Of a DNA stretch of 64,000 bases, positions 57,995 to 64,000 are shown piece after piece (the stretch's first letter is position 1; every line of letters starts with the position of its first letter). The translations under genes were made by a program, and so were the position numbers. The stretch covers positions 806,001-870,000 of the forward strand of contig NZ_UGQU01000001.1 of the NCBI RefSeq assembly GCF_900453205.1, given 5' to 3'. The DNA comes from Moraxella lacunata. Its GTDB lineage: Bacteria > Pseudomonadota > Gammaproteobacteria > Pseudomonadales > Moraxellaceae. A model generated the notes under the pieces. That model ran no database searches, was not told the origin of the DNA, and worked only from the letters and a program-made list of their open reading frames with translations.

Positions 57995-58836
57995 GCCTTT
58001 TCTCCCACAAATTTGATACGATTTGCAATTTCATCGGGGCTAATACCGCCCAATTTGTCCAAAAATTGATACATAAACGTACCGCTTTGGCTTGACAATA
58101 AGCCTTCACAGGCAAGCTCACCTGCAATGGCAAACGTGGCACAGGCATTGACCGCCCCCACCAAATACCGCTCACGCCCTACCACCGCCAAAAACGCCCC
58201 AACCACGGCACTTAGCAAGCACCCTGTGGCAGTAACTTTGGGCAAAAGGGGTGTACCATTGGCAAGGGCGACCACCTGCGTGCCGTCCGAGATGTAGTCA
58301 ATCTCGCCTGTCAAAATGGCAATGGTGCGATATTTGCTCGCAACCGCTTGGCAAATACTCGCCAAATCCGCATCGCCACGCCCAGCATCCACGCCTTTGG
58401 CTTGCCAGTTCGCCCCTGCCAAAAACGCAAGCTCGCCTGCATTGCCACGAATGGCATCAAATTGCACGACTTGGCTAATCTGATAAATGGTAGATTGGCG
58501 TAAAGTGCTTGCCGACACCGCCACAGGGTCTAGCACCACAGGAACGCCGTGGGCGTTGGCGGTTTGCCCTGCAATCATCATGGCGGACGTTTTGGGGTCG
58601 GACGGCGTACCGATATTTAGCACAACGGCACTGCTTATCTTGGCAAGCTCCGCCATCTCCAAAGGCGACTCTGCCATCATGGGGGACGCACCAATGGCAA
58701 GCAATCCATTGGCGGTAAAATTGGCGGAGACCAGATTTGTAATGTTGTGAATTAGGGGATTTTGCTTACGGACTTCGTCGATTAAGTCTAGGGGAATTTG
58801 GTCTGGGGAGAGTGGATTTTTGGTAACTTTGGTCAT
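57991..58836 (-). CDS. thiM: Hydroxyethylthiazole kinase
   Basis: A 281-residue ribokinase-like enzyme that phosphorylates hydroxyethylthiazole in the thiamine salvage pathway. The start at 58836 (MTKVTKNPLSPDQ) has an AAGGAAAAA site. The conserved segments are NPLIHNITNLVSANFTANGL, GASPMMAES and VTATGCLLSAVVGAF. It is the first gene of a thiM-thiD unit downstream of a TPP riboswitch. Confidence 0.93.
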   Translation of the reverse strand: MTKVTKNPLSPDQIPLDLIDEVRKQNPLIHNITNLVSANFTANGLLAIGASPMMAESPLEMAELAKISSAVVLNIGTPSDPKTSAMMIAGQTANAHGVPVVLDPVAVSASTLRQSTIYQISQVVQFDAIRGNAGELAFLAGANWQAKGVDAGRGDADLASICQAVASKYRTIAILTGEIDYISDGTQVVALANGTPLLPKVTATGCLLSAVVGAFLAVVGRERYLVGAVNACATFAIAGELACEGLLSSQSGTFMYQFLDKLGGISPDEIANRIKFVGEKA

Positions 58837-58852
58837 GGGTTTTTCCTTTTTT

Positions 58853-58893
58853 AAGTAAAAAGCACAGTCAAAACCCACACCAAAAAAGTGTGT
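58853..58893 (-). terminator. Expression-platform terminator of the TPP riboswitch
   Basis: On the minus strand, CACAC pairs with GTGTG around a T-rich loop, followed by GGTTTTG and a later TTTTT run. It lies between the aptamer and the thiM ribosome binding site. Its exact limits are uncertain. Confidence 0.5.
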
Positions 58894-58912
58894 TGCTCGT
58901 CAATTTTTATCA

Positions 58913-58982
58913 ATTTCCTACGCCAGTTTTAACTGTATCAGGTTCACGGGTATCATCTCAGCCATAAATAGCACCCCGATTG
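58913..58982 (-). ncRNA. TPP riboswitch (thi box)
   Basis: On the minus strand the conserved thi-box sequence is clear: GGGGTGC, then GGCTGAGATGATACCCGTGA, then ACCTGATACAG and the closing GCGTAGGAA. It binds thiamine pyrophosphate and lowers thiM-thiD expression. It lies 75 bases upstream of thiM. Confidence 0.93.
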
Positions 58983-59099
58983 ATAAGCAAGATTATAACA
59001 AAAGGGTAAAGGGCGTGCAAGCGGTCAAAAGTGGTTAAAATGGTTTTTATTTTTAACAAAATGGCGTAAAATAGCCCTTTATTTGACCATTTAAAAGCG

Positions 59100-59846
59100 A
59101 TGACCCTAAACCTACCCCACCTAGACCTTACCCCCTTACAATGGGACGACTTATACACCACCACCCACCCCCATGCCGAATATAACGCCACGCATGATGA
59201 TATGCTTGCTCGCATTTTGTCTCGCATTGACGACAAAAAGGCTGACAAAGCCTGCCCTGATGAGCTGTGGATTGTGGAACATCAAGACGTCTATACGCTA
59301 GGACAAGCGGGCAAAGAAGAGCATATTTTATATAAAACCGACACCCCAATCATCAAAACCGACCGTGGCGGACAGGTAACGTGGCATGGCGTGGGACAGC
59401 TTGTGGTGTACTGGCTGTGGGATTTGCACCGACTTGGCATGGGCGTGCGAGACCTAGTCAGCCACGCCGAGCAAGCCATAGAAGACGTTGTTGGCGAGTA
59501 CCTACCGCCCGATTTGACCGCTAAGGCTCGCCGTGATGCCCCTGGGGTGTATATTTATAACACAAATGGCGATATGCTTGGCAAAATCGCAAGTCTAGGC
59601 TTTAAAATCAAACACGGGCATAGTTATCACGGCATTGCCATTAACCTTGTCAATGATTTGACTGCCTTTAACGCCATTAACCCTTGTGGCTATGCAGGCA
59701 TGGCAATGGTGAAATTATCGCAATTTGGCAAATTTGATGAGAGCCAAACACACGAATTTATTCATAAATTTATCAGTAATATCCAAAAAAGACACAGCGG
59801 ACAAATCGCCCTAAGACCCATAAATGAGCCAATACCAAGCAAATAA
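59100..59846 (+). CDS. lipB: Octanoyltransferase LipB
   Basis: A 248-residue enzyme that moves octanoyl groups from ACP to lipoyl domains. The conserved segments are RGGQVTWHGVGQLV, the catalytic Lys in SLGFKIKHG, HSYHGIAIN and the catalytic Cys in INPCGYAGM. The lipoprotein gene downstream starts two bases later and is probably translated with it. Confidence 0.95.
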   Translation: MTLNLPHLDLTPLQWDDLYTTTHPHAEYNATHDDMLARILSRIDDKKADKACPDELWIVEHQDVYTLGQAGKEEHILYKTDTPIIKTDRGGQVTWHGVGQLVVYWLWDLHRLGMGVRDLVSHAEQAIEDVVGEYLPPDLTAKARRDAPGVYIYNTNGDMLGKIASLGFKIKHGHSYHGIAINLVNDLTAFNAINPCGYAGMAMVKLSQFGKFDESQTHEFIHKFISNIQKRHSGQIALRPINEPIPSK

Positions 59847-59848
59847 AT

Positions 59849-61003
59849 ATGAAATACCCATTAACAATTATCGCAATCACTCTATTGTCCTTGACTGCTT
59901 GCGACAACAAACCCAACAGCCCACCTGCTCCAAACACCAAGCCACACCAAGCCGAACAGACCTTTGTGGACGCTACCCCTACATCACCCACGCCAGTCGC
60001 CCAAAGCACCAACCCCCAAGCGATTGATTGCCAAGCCATTACCAACACACTAAATGCCATTGACATCAATAGTCAAATAGATGACTTTGATCAGGCAGAT
60101 AAACTATTAAATCACTGCCTACCGACTGCCGACAACACCACCCAAATCAAGTGGGCAACACAGTATCAGCTTGCTTATCAGCGTTTTTTATCCTTTTGGC
60201 AAGGCGATACATTTTTGCTTGATGATACAGAATTTGACCAGTTAAATCAGGTCATGTACGACATTCATTATAACAAAAAGTACAACGAATCCGACATCGC
60301 CACACTACACCCAAAAGCCCAATATTTCATCAAGCAAGTCAAACAAAATAAGCTAAAAATAGCAGACTACTGCGAAGGGGAATTTGACTTTGTCAATGAT
60401 TATCAAACATTTGCCAAGCTGTTTACGCCCCATTTGCCAAAAGACCAAGCAGTCATGATTGAGCGACTTGCCAGCGACAACCAAGAGCCACTATGGTGCG
60501 ATGCAGGTCTTAGCATTTCATTAGATGAGCTTATCGAGCGGGCGTTATTTTGGCAAGATTATCAAAAGATGTATCCGCAGAGTGTATTTATTGATGATGC
60601 CAAACGGTTGTCGTTATTTTATGAATATTTGTTATTTTTTGGTTCAGACAATACACGTTGGCTAAACGATGATAAAACCAAATTTATCACCTACATCAAT
60701 GAAAATGATGAGATATTTACAGACAAAGCAAGCTTTGTCAAACTTGCCAAACATGACAGCGAACTTGGCAAAAAAGCCCAAGCCTTTCTGGCATTTATCG
60801 CCACACCAACAGATGAGCGAGACGATAAATACCCCATAAATCCTGCCAATCTTGACAAACGCCACCTTGATGACCCAAGTCAAATTGAAGATTGGGAGCG
60901 GGCAACCTTACAACTCATGACCGCCTTAGACAAAACAAAAATGGACACTCCAAGCTGTATCAGCACCCCCATTTGCCTGCCTGATACATCAGATAAGCCT
61001 TGA
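59849..61003 (+). CDS. Lipoprotein of unknown function downstream of lipB
   Basis: A 384-residue lipoprotein (lipobox LTAC). A Pro/Thr-rich linker is followed by a helical body with acidic stretches and few Cys residues. I do not recognise a family. It starts two bases after the lipB stop, so it is probably co-translated; this does not show a shared role. Function unknown. Confidence 0.7.
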   Translation: MKYPLTIIAITLLSLTACDNKPNSPPAPNTKPHQAEQTFVDATPTSPTPVAQSTNPQAIDCQAITNTLNAIDINSQIDDFDQADKLLNHCLPTADNTTQIKWATQYQLAYQRFLSFWQGDTFLLDDTEFDQLNQVMYDIHYNKKYNESDIATLHPKAQYFIKQVKQNKLKIADYCEGEFDFVNDYQTFAKLFTPHLPKDQAVMIERLASDNQEPLWCDAGLSISLDELIERALFWQDYQKMYPQSVFIDDAKRLSLFYEYLLFFGSDNTRWLNDDKTKFITYINENDEIFTDKASFVKLAKHDSELGKKAQAFLAFIATPTDERDDKYPINPANLDKRHLDDPSQIEDWERATLQLMTALDKTKMDTPSCISTPICLPDTSDKP

Positions 61004-61053
61004 TAATATGCCATTATCCACAAGCAATATGCAAAAACATCATAAATTGATGA

Positions 61054-61082
61054 TTGCACTTGGGCGGATTTAATATTACAAT
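61054..61082 (+). promoter_or_regulatory. Sigma-70 promoter of ppa
   Basis: TTGCAC (61054-61059) and TACAAT (61077-61082) are separated by 17 bases, 34 bases before the ppa ATG. Confidence 0.75.
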
Positions 61083-61116
61083 GGCACACCCTTTTTAATC
61101 CCCATCGGAGAATTTT

Positions 61117-61650
61117 ATGGTAGATTTTAACAAAATCCTAGACGCAGGCGACGTGGACGCAGGCGAGATTAACGTGGTCGTGGAAATCCCTACTGGCTCA
61201 AACCACAAAATCGAATGGAACCGCAAATTGGCGTGTTTTGAGCTTGACCGTGTTGAGCCTACCACCTTTGCCAAGCCTTGCAACTATGGCTTTATCCCCC
61301 AGACCCTAGACGAAGACGGCGATGAGCTAGACGCACTTATCCTAACCGAACAGCCATTGACCACGGGTATTTTCCTAAAAGCCAAAGTGATTGGCGTGAT
61401 GAAGTTTGTTGATGATGGCGAAGTGGACGACAAAGTCATCGTGGTGCCTGCCGATGACCGCAATAACGGTAACGCCTACAACAGCCTTGATGATTTGCCA
61501 CCACAGCTTCTCAAACAGCTAGAATTTCACTTCAACCACTACAAGGATTTGAAAAAAGCTGGCACCACCAAAGTAGAAGGCTTTTTTGATGTCGCCACTG
61601 CCAAAGAAGTGATTAAAGAAAGCCAAAAACGCTGGGTGGAGCAAGCGTGA
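61117..61650 (+). CDS. ppa: Inorganic pyrophosphatase
   Basis: A 177-residue family I pyrophosphatase that hydrolyses pyrophosphate in the cytoplasm. The conserved segments are VVVEIPTGSNHKIEW, KPCNYGFIPQT and the metal-binding DEDGDELDALI. The promoter and terminator flank the gene closely, so it is transcribed alone. Confidence 0.96.
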   Translation: MVDFNKILDAGDVDAGEINVVVEIPTGSNHKIEWNRKLACFELDRVEPTTFAKPCNYGFIPQTLDEDGDELDALILTEQPLTTGIFLKAKVIGVMKFVDDGEVDDKVIVVPADDRNNGNAYNSLDDLPPQLLKQLEFHFNHYKDLKKAGTTKVEGFFDVATAKEVIKESQKRWVEQA

Positions 61651-61695
61651 TTTTGGCGACTTGCAGATGATAGCCTTGCAAATTATCGCTCATAA

Positions 61696-61735
61696 AAACC
61701 GCCCGAATACCATAAACAGTATTCGGGCGTTTTTG
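61696..61735. terminator. Terminator of ppa, possibly also of rluB
   Basis: ACCGCCCGAATAC pairs with GTATTCGGGCGTT, followed by TTTT. It lies between the converging ppa and rluB genes. Confidence 0.85.
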
Positions 61736-61766
61736 GCAACATGAGTATAATTCACTCTTCTCTGAT

Positions 61767-62768
61767 TTATACCTTATAAAACTTCGCCTTGCCAAACGCA
61801 GGGGCTTGCCCTCCTTTACGTTCGCTTCTGCCTTGTCTGTCATCGGCTCTTTTTCGCTCGCTTTTGCCTTTTTGGGTGCGTTTTTGGCGAACTTCACGAG
61901 CAGGCAAGGGTTTTTTATGGATGCGGGCTTGTTTTTCTTTGGCAGATGTGTTTAGTCCCGTACCTTGGCGAGAACGCAGACCTACCGATGAGACAAGGGC
62001 ATCAATGGCTTTGGCATCAAGCTCAATAAACCGCCCTGTTTTTAGCTCTTTAGGCAATATCATGGTGCTATAACGGGTGCGAATCAGGCGTGAGACTTTA
62101 AGCTCTTGGGACTCAAACATACGGCGAACTTCACGCTTGCGACCTTCTTTGATGGTGACGTGATACCATTTATTCACGCCCATGCCACCGCCTTCTTTGA
62201 TGTCATCAAAGCGTGCTATGCCGTCTTCCAACTCAACGCCACGGGTCAGATTTTGGGCAATCTCTGGGGTAACTTCGCCAAGCACACGCACGGCGTATTC
62301 ACGCACCACTTCGCTAGATGGGTGCATGAGACGATGAGCCAGCTCGCCATCATTGGTAAATAGTAGCAGACCTGATGAGTTAATATCCAGCCTGCCGACC
62401 ATCACCCATCTGTCGCCTGTCAGCTTGGGCAGACGGTCAAACACCGTGGGGCGACCCTCGGGGTCGGACATGGAGCAAATCTCGCCTTCGGGCTTATAGT
62501 AGGCGATGACACGGCGACGTTTCTCACGTTCGGCTTTAAGACGTACCAGTCGCCCGTCGATACGAATCTCATCACTCACTCTGGCTCTGTCGCCCAGCGT
62601 TGCAGTTTTGCCATTGATGGAGATTCGTCCTGTTTTGATGATTTCTTCTAACTGGCGACGTGAACCCAAGCCCATGCGTGCTAGGAGTTTTTGCAGTTTT
62701 TCGCCTTGGGGTTTGGCGGTATCTGTATGGGTGTCTACGGGTAATTCGGTGGTGTGGAGGGCATTCAT
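61767..62768 (-). CDS. rluB: Ribosomal large-subunit pseudouridine synthase RluB-like
   Basis: A 333-residue pseudouridine synthase with an N-terminal S4 RNA-binding domain (KLLARMGLGSRRQLEEIIKT) and the catalytic Asp in GRLDINSSGLLLFTNDG. It modifies 23S rRNA, probably position 2605 by E. coli numbering for RluB. The C-terminal tail of about 70 residues is Lys/Arg-rich and disordered, a common extension. A terminator follows. Confidence 0.93.
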   Translation of the reverse strand: MNALHTTELPVDTHTDTAKPQGEKLQKLLARMGLGSRRQLEEIIKTGRISINGKTATLGDRARVSDEIRIDGRLVRLKAEREKRRRVIAYYKPEGEICSMSDPEGRPTVFDRLPKLTGDRWVMVGRLDINSSGLLLFTNDGELAHRLMHPSSEVVREYAVRVLGEVTPEIAQNLTRGVELEDGIARFDDIKEGGGMGVNKWYHVTIKEGRKREVRRMFESQELKVSRLIRTRYSTMILPKELKTGRFIELDAKAIDALVSSVGLRSRQGTGLNTSAKEKQARIHKKPLPAREVRQKRTQKGKSERKRADDRQGRSERKGGQAPAFGKAKFYKV

Positions 62769-62895
62769 GATGTATTCCTGTGTGGGGAGTTTAACATTTC
62801 ACAATGTTATTTATATTCAAGCAATGATTTGCTTAGAAAAATGAACAGTCATTATATCATAGTTTTGCCATATAAAGGTATTTACTTTGTACCTA

Positions 62896-62932
62896 CAAAA
62901 ATACCCCGTCAAAAAACAGGGTATTTTATTTT
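62896..62932. terminator. Terminator downstream of htpG
   Basis: AAAATACCC pairs with GGGTATTTT, with T runs on both strands. It serves htpG on the minus strand. Confidence 0.75.
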
Positions 62933-62952
62933 ACAAACAACCATTAAAGCGA

Positions 62953-64000
62953 TTATTTCAACAGCAGTTTGTTAATCCGCTTTAAATACCCCGCAGGGTC
63001 ATCAGGCTGTCCGCCATCTGCGATTAGGGCTTGGTCAAAGATAACTTCGGCTAGGTCGTCAAAATCGCCACTGTTTTCAAGCCGTGCAATCAGCGGATGC
63101 GTGGGGTTAATTTCAAGCGTGGGCTTGACATCAGGCACAGGCTGTCCCATTGCTTTTAGCATTTGAGCCATTTGTGGGGTTAGCTCGCCATCGCCCACGA
63201 CAAGACAGGCAGGAGAGTCCACCAGACGGCTCGTTACTCGCACGTCTTTGGCTCGTCCGCCAAGCACGCCTTTTAGGCGTTCTACCACAGGCTTGAAGGC
63301 TTCTTCTTGTTTTTTGACTTCTTCTTTTTCAGCGTCATCGGTCAAATCGCCCAAATCCACCGCCCCTTTGGCAACATTTTGTAAGGGCGTGCCGTCAAAT
63401 TCGGTCAAAAAGTTCATCGCCCATTCGTCCACTTTTGACGTCATCAGGATAACTTCAATGCCTTTTTTGTTAAATAGCTCAAGCTGTGGGCTGTTTTTGG
63501 CAGAGACTAGGTTTTCGGCAGTTAGGTAATAAATCGCCTTTTGACCGTCTTTCATACGTGCCTTGTAGTCGGCAAAACTGGTCTCAACACTGTCATTTGT
63601 GCTGGTGGCATAGCGGAGCAGTTTGGCGATACGCTCTTGGTTGGCTCTATCTTCACCCAAGCCTTCTTTGATGACATCGCCAAACTCTTTGTAAAAGTCG
63701 GCAAATTTGGCTTGTTTGGCTTCATCTTCGCTATTGGCTAGGCTTGCCAATAGGGTCAGCACACGGCGGGCGTTGCCTTCACGAATGGACTTGACATCAC
63801 GAGACTCTTGCAAAATCTCACGGCTGACGTTAAGTGGCAAGTCCGCACTGTCAATCACACCCTTGACAAAACGCAGGTACATGGGGAGAAGCTGTTCGGC
63901 ATCGTCCATGATAAACACACGCTTGACATAGAGTTTTAGCCCACGTTGCTGTTCACGGGCGTACAGGTCAAATGGGGCTTTTTTGGGGATATATAGGAGC
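62953..64000 (-). CDS. htpG: Chaperone HtpG (Hsp90), 3' part
   Basis: The last 348 or so residues of HtpG; the rest lies outside the window, so the true start is not visible. The middle domain has [20 protein letters not shown] and [15 protein letters not shown], and the C-terminal dimerisation domain follows with [16 protein letters not shown]. HtpG is a cytosolic ATP-dependent chaperone. The frame stays open to the end of the window. A terminator follows the stop. Confidence 0.96.
   Translation of the reverse strand, partial: LLYIPKKAPFDLYAREQQRGLKLYVKRVFIMDDAEQLLPMYLRFVKGVIDSADLPLNVSREILQESRDVKSIREGNARRVLTLLASLANSEDEAKQAKFADFYKEFGDVIKEGLGEDRANQERIAKLLRYATSTNDSVETSFADYKARMKDGQKAIYYLTAENLVSAKNSPQLELFNKKGIEVILMTSKVDEWAMNFLTEFDGTPLQNVAKGAVDLGDLTDDAEKEEVKKQEEAFKPVVERLKGVLGGRAKDVRVTSRLVDSPACLVVGDGELTPQMAQMLKAMGQPVPDVKPTLEINPTHPLIARLENSGDFDDLAEVIFDQALIADGGQPDDPAGYLKRINKLLLK

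Overview
The window comes from a Gram-negative gammaproteobacterium, most likely a Moraxella or close relative in Moraxellaceae. This is an inference from recognisable proteins (a FadL/OmpE-like porin, SlyX, LptM, carA and carB separated by other genes, a BapA-like adhesin N-terminus, both MetY and MetZ), moderate-to-low GC, and many small dispersed palindromic repeats. No phage, complete IS, CRISPR array, rRNA or tRNA gene was seen.

Layout. 1-3.5 kb: HdeD-like membrane protein, a CsbD-like stress gene with an in-frame stop, a beta-lactamase-fold serine hydrolase, and a junction where a truncated AraC regulator meets a truncated transketolase. 3.6-5.1 kb: antitoxin, PIN-domain toxin and KptA RNA 2'-phosphotransferase in one orientation, then a small membrane protein. 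5.1-12.6 kb: serS with an enlarged tRNA-binding arm, a membrane protein ending in a decayed MITE, a lipoprotein cluster with a tandem paralogue pair, a DUF441 protein and ychF. 12.8-18.5 kb: a 1916-residue RTX metalloprotease/adhesin with 22 TPEP repeats. 18.8-30.4 kb: dps, folE, fabI, a DUF1275 protein, scpA/scpB, trpS, an LpxL-like acyltransferase, two AT-rich orphan genes, uup and slyX. 30.6-39.2 kb: FadL/OmpE-like porin, a solute-binding lipoprotein, rpe, two small membrane proteins, greA with a terminator-bearing leader, sirB, azlCD, lptM, map and tatD. 39.2-48.5 kb: carA with a leader-peptide attenuator and a MITE, two exported paralogues, carB, a MoCo-carrier-like protein, an AlkA-type glycosylase and metY. 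48.5-64 kb: mltD, a secreted protein, metZ, an AT-rich orphan, pncB, a second MITE, dinJ-yafQ, thiE, frameshifted thiD, thiM under a TPP riboswitch, lipB, a lipoprotein, ppa, rluB and the 3' part of htpG.

How the genes work together. Most of the window is core metabolism: pyrimidine/arginine (carAB), methionine (metY, metZ), thiamine (thiMDE), NAD salvage (pncB), lipoate (lipB), fatty acids (fabI), envelope maintenance (mltD, lipid A acyltransferase) and information processing (serS, trpS, greA, map, rluB, scpAB). Accessory material sits between these genes: two toxin-antitoxin modules, AT-rich orphans, lipoprotein paralogues, a 206-207 bp MITE family, and 66-68 bp double-hairpin (REPIN-like) elements. 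Two REPIN-like copies in inverted orientation bracket about 7.5 kb that contains carA but not carB.

The most notable items are the antitoxin-PIN-KptA cluster, the carA and greA leaders, the MITE and REPIN-like families, the SerRS arm insertion and the chimeric RTX protease.
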